From: Candidatus Eisenbergiella stercorigallinarum
Lineage (GTDB): Bacteria > Bacillota > Clostridia > Lachnospirales > Lachnospiraceae
Length of the DNA stretch: 7,166 nucleotides
Reading direction: 5' to 3'
Assembly: GCA_019120525.1 (NCBI GenBank)
Contig: DWUW01000052.1
Location: 1 to 7,166 of the forward strand
Shown here: piece by piece, positions 1-5,773 of the stretch
How positions within the stretch are numbered: the first letter of the stretch is position 1
How the letters are laid out: each line of letters opens with the position of its first letter
Made by a program: the position numbers and the translations under genes
The notes under the pieces: generated by a model
Seen by the model: only the letters and a program-made list of their open reading frames with translations
What the model was told of the DNA's origin: nothing
The model's database searches: none

Positions 1-96
1 CTTCGCAAACGGGATCCCCTTAAAGGCCGTAATCCTCGGGTCTGCTCCCGGAATCCCCCTCACGAATCCATTTTCCGTTTTTACCGTTCTCTGCAT
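1..96 (-). CDS. Carboxylesterase type B (para-nitrobenzyl esterase-like), N-terminal fragment
   Basis: The first 32 codons of a gene that runs off the left edge of the window. The reading frame starts with ATG at 96 and gives a protein beginning MQRTVKTENGFVRG and ending ITAFKGIPFAK. This matches the usual opening of type-B carboxylesterases, a beta-strand ending in G-x-V/R-G followed by the F-x-G-I-P-Y/F-A motif, with PP normally next. The catalytic Ser, Glu and His would lie beyond the window. A clear Shine-Dalgarno (GGGAGGG, complement of about 103-109) sits six bases before the ATG. The 181 bp between this gene and the flavodoxin gene on the same strand hold no convincing terminator. Esterase family members hydrolyse carboxylic esters in the cytoplasm or outside the cell; the substrate here is unknown. 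Confidence is limited by the short visible stretch. Confidence 0.62.
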   Translation of the reverse strand, partial: MQRTVKTENGFVRGIPGADPRITAFKGIPFAK

Positions 97-277
97 ACTT
101 TTCCCTCCCATTCCCCATCCTTCCACAGTTCCCCCGAATGCCGCGGAAAGGACGGCAATCTGTGTACAGTATCTATCATAAGATAAATCCGGAAGGCCTG
201 CAATCCGTATAGGAAAAAAGTATCTGTCAATAGGCGGAGAACATGCATTACAGGAGATTTCGCGAATGGGTCTCTTT

Positions 278-808
278 CTATCCGTTTTTCAGAAAATCGA
301 TCAGCGGTTCCAGATACCTCCGGTCGGTCCAGTCGCAGGGCTTTCCCGCAGCGCTCACCAGCGCCCTTTCCCATGGTTCCAGAGTATCCGGCTCCTTCTT
401 TTCCACCGACTTCAGCAAAAAATGGCAGAGCGTCCGGTCCGGCATGCTCATGGCCGCCTCATTCCAGGCGCCTCTGCAGTAAAAGCAGGGGATCCCCTTC
501 AGACCGTCCTTAAAATTACGCGCATACAGCTCCTGGAACGCTTTCTCTTCATAAGGAGAAGCCCCCACGCAGAACACCGCCAGCCGCTTTCCCTGAAGCT
601 GCTTCCGGTTCTTTCTCAGAAATCCGATCCCGGCAATTCCCGAAGCGTAAATTCCGCCTCCCAGCACGATCGTATCATAACTGCCAATCTTTTCTGCGGA
701 AGCCTCTTTCGTCCGCAGGATATCAAAGCCCGTTTCCTCCGCCAGCCACTCCGCATACCTTGCCGTTGCTCCGTATTTGGAACGGTATAAAATGATCCCC
801 CTGTCCAT
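278..808 (-). CDS. Flavodoxin-domain protein (HemG/flavodoxin-like)
   Basis: A 176-residue cytoplasmic protein with a flavodoxin fold. It opens with beta-1 and the FMN phosphate loop (IILYRSKYGATARYAEWLA, residues 5-23), where S/T-x-Y-G-x-T/A is the expected phosphate-binding pattern. A second strand, YDTIVLGGGIYASGI (residues 44-58), supplies the loop that packs on the flavin, and KRLAVFCVGASP (about 74-85) is the central strand. The length and the short first loop resemble the HemG-type flavodoxin domain family that is common as stand-alone proteins in clostridia. These are usually annotated only as flavodoxin or putative protoporphyrinogen oxidase. No haem genes are visible here, so a HemG role cannot be claimed. 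The start is well supported by GGGAGG six bases upstream. It may serve as a low-potential electron carrier, but the partner is unknown. Confidence 0.8.
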   Translation of the reverse strand: MDRGIILYRSKYGATARYAEWLAEETGFDILRTKEASAEKIGSYDTIVLGGGIYASGIAGIGFLRKNRKQLQGKRLAVFCVGASPYEEKAFQELYARNFKDGLKGIPCFYCRGAWNEAAMSMPDRTLCHFLLKSVEKKEPDTLEPWERALVSAAGKPCDWTDRRYLEPLIDFLKNG

Positions 809-1115
809 GTGATTCCTCCCTCTCCTCCTGGGTTTATCCGTCCATACGCCCTCTTTGGCTCTGTTGTAAGTTGGTTCAGCCTAACACGGATCCCTTCCCT
901 GAATCTACCATGGTTTTGTAAAATGTTTTCAGATGGGAACTGGTTCTGATTACAGCCACTGAACAAACGCCGTCTTATCTGTGCAGTTATACCCTGCCTT
1001 TGTATAGAAGTCCAGGGTTCTCTGCTTTTTTGAGCCGGTCAACAGCTTCTCTTATCATAATACTTCTCCCACATCCTTATCCCTTAGGATCCACACATCA
1101 GGGAACCACCCAGGA
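809..1115. other. 307-bp intergenic stretch between flavodoxin and unknown-protein genes
   Basis: No intact gene was found on either strand. The part nearest the flavodoxin gene carries only its Shine-Dalgarno (complement of about 815-820). Positions 950-1058 hold a possible frameshifted mini-gene, listed separately. No strong hairpin followed by a T-run was found downstream of the unknown-protein stop at 1116 on the minus strand, so readthrough toward the flavodoxin gene is possible. No convincing -35/-10 pair was found for the flavodoxin gene. Confidence 0.5.
950..1058 (-). pseudogene. Candidate frameshifted remnant of a very small gene
   Basis: On the minus strand an ATG at 1058 is preceded by GGGAG with seven bases of spacing. 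It opens a frame reading MIREAVDRLKKAENPGLLYK and then hits TAA at 987-989. If one G is dropped from the AAAGGCAGGG run (about 995-1004), the frame continues as AGYNCTDKTAFVQWL and stops at TAA 950-952, giving 35 residues. Both halves read like protein (a charged amphipathic helix, then a Cys/Trp-containing tail), and they join without a gap. This suggests one small gene broken by a single-base insertion, or a sequencing error. I do not recognise the family. A chance arrangement over 100 bp is quite possible. Confidence 0.33.
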
Positions 1116-1673
1116 CTACCGCAGCCTGTAATTCTCCATCAGCTTAAGCCGCAGAAACTGCGGCGATATATACTCTTTGTGCTTCCATTCCTTCTCCTGC
1201 AGATAGTCCTCATCATTCATGCTGACATAGGGATCCGTCAGTTCGGTATAGGGAGCGAGCTTTTTTACCATCCGCACCAGCCGGTTGTACACTTTTGTAA
1301 CGCACACGGGCCGCGGAACGTATTCTCCCTTATCAGTATAAAAGCCGGACTGCACATACAGCCGGCTTCGGATGATCTCCCGTTTTTCATCATTTTTATG
1401 GGAAAACCCGGCTTCGATCCATGTGTTCCCAGCCGCCGTATAACCAATGAACGCCCTCCTTTCCAAAGGGAGCGCCTGTCCCATCAGCTCCCCGGCTTCC
1501 GGGACGTAAAAGAAATAGCGGTACTGGTCTGCCGAAATAATATCCACTGTCCGCCCATAGACCGCTTCTCTTCCCGCCGCACGCCGGATGATCACGCATC
1601 CGCTCTCCAGCGCTGCCCCGGCGATCTGCAGAAAATCTTCATATCCCAGCCAGTAATTGATCTGTTTTCCCAT
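1116..1673 (-). CDS. Uncharacterised 185-residue protein downstream of a two-component system
   Basis: I do not recognise this protein. It is 185 residues, with no signal peptide or membrane segment, so probably cytoplasmic. It is rich in Tyr, Arg, Lys and Glu. The N-terminus (INYWLGYEDFLQIAGAALES, residues 5-24) looks like a helix. The middle (about 50-120) alternates short strands such as QYRYFFYVPEAG and TWIEAGFSHK. The C-terminal third is highly charged (EDYLQEKEWKHKEY). It contains only two cysteines and no obvious metal or nucleotide motif. It starts 28 bp after the response regulator stop on the same strand with no terminator between, so it is probably the third gene of that operon. 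The ATG at 1673 has only a weak Shine-Dalgarno (GAG about 10 bases upstream), which may mean low expression or coupling. Codon choice resembles its neighbours, so I treat it as a real gene. Confidence 0.7.
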   Translation of the reverse strand: MGKQINYWLGYEDFLQIAGAALESGCVIIRRAAGREAVYGRTVDIISADQYRYFFYVPEAGELMGQALPLERRAFIGYTAAGNTWIEAGFSHKNDEKREIIRSRLYVQSGFYTDKGEYVPRPVCVTKVYNRLVRMVKKLAPYTELTDPYVSMNDEDYLQEKEWKHKEYISPQFLRLKLMENYRLR

Positions 1674-1701
1674 AATAAAATCTCGTTTTACGTCTTACAT
1701 T

Positions 1702-2391
1702 TTACACCTTAAACCGATACCCGACGCCCCAGATCGTCTCGATATACTGCGGGTTGGCAGTATCCTTCTCGATCTTTTCCCGGATCTTCTTGATGTGCAC
1801 CGTCACCGTAGCGATATCGCCGATGGAATCCATATCCCAGATCTCCCGGAACAGCTCTTCCTTGGTGAAAACATGGTTGGGATTCTCCGCCAGGAAGGTG
1901 AGCAGGTCGAATTCCTTGGTGGTAAAGGGCTTCTCCACGCCGTTGATGAACACACGGCGGGCGGTTTTGTCGATCCGGATACCCCGGATCTCCACAATGT
2001 CGTTGGTCTTCTGATTGGAGCTGACCAGACGGGTATAACGGGCCAGATGGGCCTTTACCCGGGCCACCAGTTCGCTGGGGCTGAAGGGCTTGGTCATGTA
2101 ATCGTCCGCGCCAAGGCCAAGGCCCCGGATCTTGTCGATATCGTCCTTTTTGGCGGAAACCATCAGGATCGGGATATTTTTTTCATCCCGGATGCGGCGG
2201 CAGATCTCAAAGCCGTCGATCCCCGGAAGCATCAGGTCCAGGATGATCAGGTCGAAGCTTTCGTTCATGGCCGCGTCCAGCCCCTTTTCCCCGTCGTTCT
2301 CGATCTCCACCTGAAAACCGGACAGCTCCAGATAGTCCTTTTCCAGATCCGCGATCGCTTCTTCGTCTTCGATAATTAAAATCCTACTCAT
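1702..2391 (-). CDS. OmpR/PhoB-family response regulator
   Basis: A 229-residue DNA-binding response regulator. The receiver domain (about 1-115) has the acidic pocket E8/D9, the phosphoacceptor D52 (IILDLMLPG), S79 in the MVSA strand and the conserved K101 in MTKPF. The winged-helix DNA-binding domain (about 130-229) shows the family hallmarks: TTKEFDLLTFLAENPNHVFT, the recognition helix region TVTVHIKKIREKIE, and the wing ending YIETIWGVGYRF. Its ATG lies inside the end of the kinase gene: kinase stop TAG and regulator start overlap as ATGAGTAG (8 bp). GGAGG nine bases upstream lies within the kinase coding sequence, so the two are probably translationally coupled. It should be phosphorylated by that kinase. 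The regulon is unknown. The domain architecture is unambiguous. Confidence 0.96.
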   Translation of the reverse strand: MSRILIIEDEEAIADLEKDYLELSGFQVEIENDGEKGLDAAMNESFDLIILDLMLPGIDGFEICRRIRDEKNIPILMVSAKKDDIDKIRGLGLGADDYMTKPFSPSELVARVKAHLARYTRLVSSNQKTNDIVEIRGIRIDKTARRVFINGVEKPFTTKEFDLLTFLAENPNHVFTKEELFREIWDMDSIGDIATVTVHIKKIREKIEKDTANPQYIETIWGVGYRFKV

Positions 2392-3868
2392 TTTCTTCCG
2401 CCTCCCTGTATTTTCTGATCACGAAGTGCAGACAGGTTCCTTCGCCCTCCTTACTGGTGGCCCAGATGTATCCGCCGTGATCCTCTATGATCTTCTTCAC
2501 GATGGAAAGGCCGATGCCGCTTCCGCCCGTGGAGGAATTCCGGGAAGCGTCCGTCCGGTAGAACCGTTCGAATATTTTTCCCAGATCCCTTGCGGAAATG
2601 CCTTTGCCATTATCCTCGATCTCCACCCGCACCGAATCCACTTCGTCCAGGATCCGGATGTTGATGATGCCCTTCGGCTTGTCCATGTATTTGATGCTGT
2701 TGCCGACAATGTTGTCGATCACCTTTTTCAGCTGCTCCGGATCGGCGATGATCCTCGTGGAAGGATCCACCAGATTGGAATAGTTCAGCTCAATGTTTTT
2801 GGATTCCAGATCCAGCCCCACGTCCTCCACGCAATCCTGGAAAAAGTCCGCCAGATTGATCCGGTGGAAATTGTAGGGGATCCGGTTGCTGTCGATGCCG
2901 GAATAATAGGTCAGCTCGTTGATCAGCCGGTTCATGTCGTTGGCCTTGGTGTAAATGGTCTTGATGTAGCGGTCCATTTTCTCCGGCGTATCCGCCACCC
3001 CGTCCATGATGCCCTCCACGTAGCCCTTGATGGCCGTGATCGGCGTCTTCAGGTCGTGGGAAATGTTGCTGACCAGCTCCCGGTTCTGCCGTTCGTTCTG
3101 GATCTTTTCCTCCGTGGACTCCTTCAGCCTGAGGCGCATATCCTCATAGTTGCGGTACAGCTCCCCGATCTCATTGGTATCCTCAGAGGTCAGGCTGTAC
3201 TCAAAATTCCCCTCCGCGATCTGCTGCATGGCTACGTTCAGCCGGTTGATCGGCTCGAAAAAGCCCTTGTACACCCACTGGGTAAGCACGATGCTTGTCA
3301 GGATCAGGATCAGTATAATGGAGGAGAACAGATAAATGAGGAAGGTTTTGGAGATCACACTGCTCACTCTGGTCACCAGGAACAGGCTTCCCTCTTCCCC
3401 GTCGGAAAAGATGAAATCGATCTGTTTTACCAGCTTCTGCATGTCATTATAGTAAAAACCCGAATTGGAATCCTGGCTCTCAAAGCCGTATGCCGGCAGC
3501 CTGCTGAAAAAACGGCCGCTCATTTCTTCATTCCCGCTGTAGTATGCTTTCGTTCCCTTCCTCACCACAATATAGGAAGATACCGTCTCCGCCTCCGCGT
3601 TGACCTCATCCAGGAACGCCGTATCCTCCAGAAGCCTCTCATCCTCCTCCGCGATCTCCTGCAGCCGCAGGTACAGCATATTGGTCGTATTGCTCAGAGA
3701 AGCCAGCGAATCCGACAGCGTACTGTCATCCGTGATCTCGATCTGAATGTTCCTGTCAGAATTGTAAACCACCATAGCCCCTACCGCCGCAAAAGCGATC
3801 GCCGACAGGAGCAGCGGCAAAAGGATCACGATCAGGAACGTGATGATCAGCTTTGTCCGAAACCTCAT
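2384..3868 (-). CDS. Membrane sensor histidine kinase (HAMP-HisKA-HATPase)
   Basis: A 494-residue sensor kinase, counted from the ATG at 3868. Membrane helix 1 (about 8-35) is followed by an extracytoplasmic sensor region of about 135 residues with no recognised ligand motif. Then come membrane helix 2 (about 174-199, rich in Ile/Leu), a HAMP linker (about 200-252), HisKA with phospho-acceptor H271 in NISHDLKTP, and the ATPase domain. The ATPase has an N-box with N386/N390, a G1 box DNGKGI (419-424), an F-box FERFYR, and a G2 box GGSGIGLS (448-455). I chose 3868 over the ATG at 3880 because GGAG at 3875-3878 (complement) is six bases from it, while the upstream ATG has no usable Shine-Dalgarno. 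The kinase precedes its regulator, the less common order for OmpR-type pairs. The gene is transcribed divergently from perR across about 100 AT-rich bp. The stimulus is unknown. Confidence 0.94.
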   Translation of the reverse strand: MRFRTKLIITFLIVILLPLLLSAIAFAAVGAMVVYNSDRNIQIEITDDSTLSDSLASLSNTTNMLYLRLQEIAEEDERLLEDTAFLDEVNAEAETVSSYIVVRKGTKAYYSGNEEMSGRFFSRLPAYGFESQDSNSGFYYNDMQKLVKQIDFIFSDGEEGSLFLVTRVSSVISKTFLIYLFSSIILILILTSIVLTQWVYKGFFEPINRLNVAMQQIAEGNFEYSLTSEDTNEIGELYRNYEDMRLRLKESTEEKIQNERQNRELVSNISHDLKTPITAIKGYVEGIMDGVADTPEKMDRYIKTIYTKANDMNRLINELTYYSGIDSNRIPYNFHRINLADFFQDCVEDVGLDLESKNIELNYSNLVDPSTRIIADPEQLKKVIDNIVGNSIKYMDKPKGIINIRILDEVDSVRVEIEDNGKGISARDLGKIFERFYRTDASRNSSTGGSGIGLSIVKKIIEDHGGYIWATSKEGEGTCLHFVIRKYREAEENE

Positions 3869-3913
3869 AAAGCTCTCCATTCCGCGCGGCGCTTCTGCCG
3901 CGGCTTTTAAGTT

Positions 3914-3922
3914 ATTCTAACA
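3914..3922 (-). promoter_or_regulatory. Possible extended -10 for the sensor kinase operon
   Basis: On the minus strand the sequence reads TGTTAGAAT, an extended -10 (TGn plus TAGAAT), 45 bp before the kinase ATG at 3868. No good -35 hexamer lies 16-18 bp upstream, which extended -10 promoters can tolerate. A rival -10, TATACT (complement of 3936-3941), also lacks a -35. Weak evidence, offered as the best candidate in the divergent region. Confidence 0.28.
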
Positions 3923-3982
3923 CAAAAGCATAAGCAGTATATGAAAACGGAAAAATAATTTTCTAAAAAAACTATAAACATA

Positions 3983-4011
3983 TTGACAGGCGCTTCCTCT
4001 CCTGCTATAGT
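3983..4011 (+). promoter_or_regulatory. Sigma-A promoter of the perR-rbr-dfx module
   Basis: A perfect -35 TTGACA (3983-3988), a 17-bp spacer, and a -10 TATAGT (4006-4011) preceded by TG at 4003-4004 (extended -10). The region upstream is A/T-rich (about 3951-3982), like an UP element. Transcription should start near 4018, about 37 bp before the GTG start of perR. The layout predicts a strong promoter that is held down by a repressor. Confidence 0.85.
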
Positions 4012-4026
4012 AACAGTAACAGTTAT
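4009..4026 (+). promoter_or_regulatory. Candidate operator: three hexamer repeats over the perR -10/start region
   Basis: The sequence reads AGTAAC AGTAAC AGTTAT: two exact direct hexamers and a third diverged one. Its middle also contains the small dyad TAAC-A-GTTA (4017-4025). It overlaps the end of the -10 box and the expected start site, where a repressor would block RNA polymerase. Hexamer rows are how Fur-type boxes are often described, and a Fur/PerR-type gene is immediately downstream, so autoregulation is plausible. The match to the classical PerR box (TTATAATNATTATAA) is poor, so binding is an inference. Confidence 0.4.
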
Positions 4027-4040
4027 CGTTTTTATCAGAA

Positions 4041-4046
4041 AGGAGG
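4041..4046 (+). promoter_or_regulatory. Shine-Dalgarno fixing the perR GTG start
   Basis: A full AGGAGG lies eight bases before GTG at 4055. This decides the start of the perR gene. The in-frame ATG farther upstream (3983) overlaps the -35 box and cannot be used on a transcript starting near 4018. Confidence 0.9.
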
Positions 4047-4054
4047 CAGTAGAA

Positions 4055-4450
4055 GTGCTGAAATACAGCCGCCAGCGGGAAGCCATCAAGAATTTTCTGA
4101 TGACCAGACACGACCATCCGACGGCAGATGTAGTTTACAGCAATGTGAGGACAGAATTTCCCAATATCAGCCTTGGAACCGTGTACCGGAATCTGACGCT
4201 GCTTGCCGATCTGGGTGAGATATCCCGGCTGCGTGTCGGAGACGGGGTCGATCATTTTGACGCGGATACCCGCCCGCATTACCATTTTGTATGCAATGAA
4301 TGCGGCGCGGTGAGTGACCTGGAGCTGAATGATGTCAGCGGGCTGCTGGAAGCTGCGGTCCGGGATTTTGATGGTCTGATCCAGGGACACGTCACCTATT
4401 TTTACGGCTTATGTCCGCGCTGTAAGCACAGAGTGAAGAAGACCTCCTGA
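4055..4450 (+). CDS. perR: PerR-type peroxide-sensing repressor (Fur family)
   Basis: A 131-residue Fur-family metalloregulator. A winged helix occupies about 1-62 (SRQREAIKNFL, HPTADVVYSNV, then the recognition helix NISLGTVYRNLTLLADLG). It is followed by a dimerisation and metal domain. Comparison with Bacillus subtilis PerR places all five regulatory-metal ligands: H21 (HPTAD), D69 (HFD), H75 and H77 (PHYH) and D88 (VSDL). Aspartate at the last position is typical of peroxide-sensing PerR; Fur usually has Glu. The structural zinc site is complete: C80/C83 (CNEC) and C120/C123 (CPRC). The protein starts at the equivalent of TPQR and so lacks the first N-terminal helix of the Bacillus protein, a short form that I believe is common in clostridia. 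It likely represses itself and the downstream peroxide and superoxide genes, with release when Fe-bound His residues are oxidised. The GTG start is set by AGGAGG at 4041. Confidence 0.88.
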   Translation: MLKYSRQREAIKNFLMTRHDHPTADVVYSNVRTEFPNISLGTVYRNLTLLADLGEISRLRVGDGVDHFDADTRPHYHFVCNECGAVSDLELNDVSGLLEAAVRDFDGLIQGHVTYFYGLCPRCKHRVKKTS

Positions 4451-4478
4451 TCCGGAAAGCGCCGGACGGAGCTTCTTT
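4444..4478 (+). terminator. Weak hairpin overlapping the perR stop, possible partial terminator
   Basis: CTCC (4444-4447) and TCCGG (4451-4455) pair with CCGGA (4462-4466) and GGAG (4468-4471), with a six-base loop and a small internal loop formed by the stop codon. The following CTTCTTT is only moderately T-rich. It could attenuate readthrough from perR into rubrerythrin rather than stop it completely. Confidence 0.35.
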
Positions 4479-4527
4479 GCAGGGATCCGGGATCTTTGAT
4501 CAGGGTCTCATCACCATATTGTTAGCC

Positions 4528-4558
4528 AGCGGCCGTCCTTACGTCCGCTCCCTATAAA
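4528..4558 (+). promoter_or_regulatory. 22-bp dyad next to a possible rubrerythrin -10 box
   Basis: AGCGGcCGT (4528-4536), four bases, then ACGtCCGCT (4541-4549) form an inverted repeat with eight of nine arm positions matching. It is followed three bases later by TATAAA (4553-4558), a possible -10 box. No -35 hexamer is seen 17 bp upstream. The dyad occupies the place where one would be, so it could be a regulator site or a hairpin in readthrough RNA. Confidence 0.35.
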
Positions 4559-4586
4559 ATCTATTTAAGAAAAGGAGATTAAAACT

Positions 4587-5129
4587 ATGAAATTCGTATG
4601 TCAGGTATGTGGTTATGTTCATGAAGGCGACGCAGCTCCGGAGAAGTGCCCTGTCTGCGGCGCTCCCGCTGAGAAGTTCACCGCTCAGACCGGAACGCTG
4701 GAATGGGCTGCCGAGCATGTGGTAGGCGTTGCCCAGGGCGCGAGCGAGGATATCATGGAAGATCTGAGAGCCAATTTCTCCGGCGAGTGCACGGAAGTTG
4801 GTATGTATCTTGCCATGGCAAGAGTTGCCCACAGAGAAGGCTATCCTGAGATCGGCCTGTACTGGGAGAAGGCTGCTTACGAAGAGGCGGAGCATGCCGC
4901 GAAGTTCGCAGAGCTGCTGGGCGAAGTGGTTACCGATTCCACCAAGAAGAATCTGGAGATGAGAATTGAAGCTGAGAACGGCGCTACCGCAGGCAAGTTC
5001 GACCTTGCGAAGCGCGCGAAGGCCGCCAACCTGGATGCGATCCATGACACCGTTCATGAGATGGCAAGAGACGAGGCCCGTCACGGAAAGGCCTTCCAGG
5101 GACTGCTGGAGAGATATTTCGGAAAATAA
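4587..5129 (+). CDS. rbr: Reverse rubrerythrin (N-terminal rubredoxin domain, C-terminal di-iron domain)
   Basis: A 180-residue cytoplasmic peroxidase that reduces hydrogen peroxide to water with electrons from rubredoxin or NAD(P)H:rubredoxin oxidoreductase. The rubredoxin-type Fe(Cys)4 domain comes first: C5/C8 in CQVC and C21/C24 in CPVC. It is followed by a ferritin-like four-helix di-iron domain (about 50-175). That domain has E67 in GECTE, E100-x-x-H103 (EEAEH), acidic residues E128/E130 on the third helix, and E163-x-x-H166 (DEARH). Classical rubrerythrin has the opposite domain order. The reversed type is known from Clostridium, where it is induced by oxygen and controlled by PerR. 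The start is supported by AAGGAG nine bases upstream. Strong codon bias (CTG, GAG, AAG, GGC) suggests high expression. It lies between perR and the superoxide reductase on the same strand. No electron-donor gene is in the window. Confidence 0.95.
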   Translation: MKFVCQVCGYVHEGDAAPEKCPVCGAPAEKFTAQTGTLEWAAEHVVGVAQGASEDIMEDLRANFSGECTEVGMYLAMARVAHREGYPEIGLYWEKAAYEEAEHAAKFAELLGEVVTDSTKKNLEMRIEAENGATAGKFDLAKRAKAANLDAIHDTVHEMARDEARHGKAFQGLLERYFGK

Positions 5130-5170
5130 TGTCTTCCAGCCGGTAAGTTTAGAAGACATCAGAAACGCCA

Positions 5171-5235
5171 GACGGCCTGGCCACGGGCCGTCACTCATAT
5201 CAGGACAGGCCGCCCGGCCCTTCCGGCAAGCGGCC
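5171..5235 (+). other. Two GC-rich hairpins between rubrerythrin and desulfoferrodoxin
   Basis: Hairpin one has a perfect 7-bp stem, GACGGCC (5171-5177) with GGCCGTC (5186-5192), and an 8-base loop. Hairpin two pairs GGCCGC (5208-5213) with GCGGCC (5230-5235), with an inner CCGG/CCGG helix. Neither is followed by a T-run, so they are not classical terminators. They may mark an RNA processing or stability point, or modulate expression of the downstream gene; the second ends only 12 bases before that gene's Shine-Dalgarno. Confidence 0.45.
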
Positions 5236-5257
5236 GCGCTGAAGAATGGAGGAGAAT

Positions 5258-5626
5258 ATGAATTTCTATATCTGTAAGAACTGCGGCAATATCATCACCA
5301 AACTCACCGACAGCAAGGTTCCCGTCATGTGCTGCGGGCAGAAGATGGAGCTTCTGGAAGCGGGCGTCACCGACGCGGCCGTAGAGAAGCATGTTCCCTC
5401 CTGCAGCGTGGACGGCAATGTGGTGAACGTTCAGGTGGGCTCCACAGAGCATCCCATGATCGAGACCCACTGGATCGAATGGATCGTCGCCGAAACCACC
5501 AACGGCTTCCAGACCAGACACCTGAATCCGGGCGACAGCCCGAAGGCTTCCTTCATTCTTGCGGATGGCGAGGAACTGAAGGCCGTATATGCCTACTGCA
5601 ACCTGCATGGGCTTTGGAAGGCGTGA
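5258..5626 (+). CDS. dfx: Desulfoferrodoxin (class I-type superoxide reductase)
   Basis: A 122-residue iron protein that reduces superoxide to hydrogen peroxide without making oxygen, using electrons from rubredoxin-type donors. The N-terminal desulforedoxin-like domain has an intact Fe(Cys)4 centre: C6 and C9 (CKNC) with C25 and C26 (CCG), which marks the two-iron class. The catalytic Fe(His)4Cys site is complete: H45, H65 (EHPM), H71 (THWIEW), C114 and H117 (CNLHG). The E43-K44 pair before H45 matches the active-site Glu-Lys of the family. I chose ATG 5258 over 5246 because GGAGG (5248-5252) is five bases upstream of it and the protein then begins MNFYICKNCG, as family members do. It follows rubrerythrin by 128 bp and probably shares its transcript. 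Its peroxide product is the rubrerythrin substrate. Confidence 0.95.
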   Translation: MNFYICKNCGNIITKLTDSKVPVMCCGQKMELLEAGVTDAAVEKHVPSCSVDGNVVNVQVGSTEHPMIETHWIEWIVAETTNGFQTRHLNPGDSPKASFILADGEELKAVYAYCNLHGLWKA

Positions 5627-5683
5627 GGCGGGACGGCCAGTCTCTGTTTCCATAAAAACAAATAGCGGGAAATAAAACGAACG

Positions 5684-5741
5684 AAGCTGCAGACAGAAGG
5701 TTCCGGGATCCCGGGGCCATGTCTGCAGCTTATTTTTCTTT
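5684..5741. terminator. Strong, probably bidirectional terminator between dfx and ahcY
   Basis: A perfect 12-bp stem, AAGCTGCAGACA (5684-5695) with TGTCTGCAGCTT (5720-5731), has an inner CCGG-GATC-CCGG helix (5703-5714) that extends it. On the plus strand ATTTTTCTTTT follows directly, a classical rho-independent end for the perR-rbr-dfx transcript. On the minus strand the stem is followed within a few bases by TTTTATT, so it can also end ahcY, whose stop is 43 bp away. Confidence 0.88.
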
Positions 5742-5773
5742 TCACGGATTGTATTTTCAGGATAGCTTTTTAT

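Noticed and set aside
225..230. TTGACA on the minus strand upstream of the carboxylesterase
   Set aside because: No -10 hexamer at 16-18 bp spacing; the nearest TATA-like element is only 13 bp away.
616..966. Minus-strand open frame overlapping the flavodoxin start and the upstream gap
   Set aside because: More than half of it is out of frame inside the flavodoxin gene, and the remainder has no recognisable domain or Shine-Dalgarno.
1657..2379. Plus-strand open frame opposite the response regulator
   Set aside because: Antisense shadow of a gene with all receiver and winged-helix motifs intact.
2426..3910. Long open frame on the plus strand (494 codons) opposite the sensor kinase
   Set aside because: It is the exact antisense of a clear histidine kinase. 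Its translation is low-complexity with no domain, as expected from codon bias on the other strand.
3881..3982. Classical PerR or Fur box in the AT-rich divergent region
   Set aside because: Only an imperfect A/T palindrome (3950-3963) is present; it does not match TTATAATNATTATAA well enough.
3983..4054. In-frame upstream extension of PerR from an ATG at 3983
   Set aside because: The ATG lies in the -35 box and the extension covers the promoter; GTG 4055 has a perfect Shine-Dalgarno.
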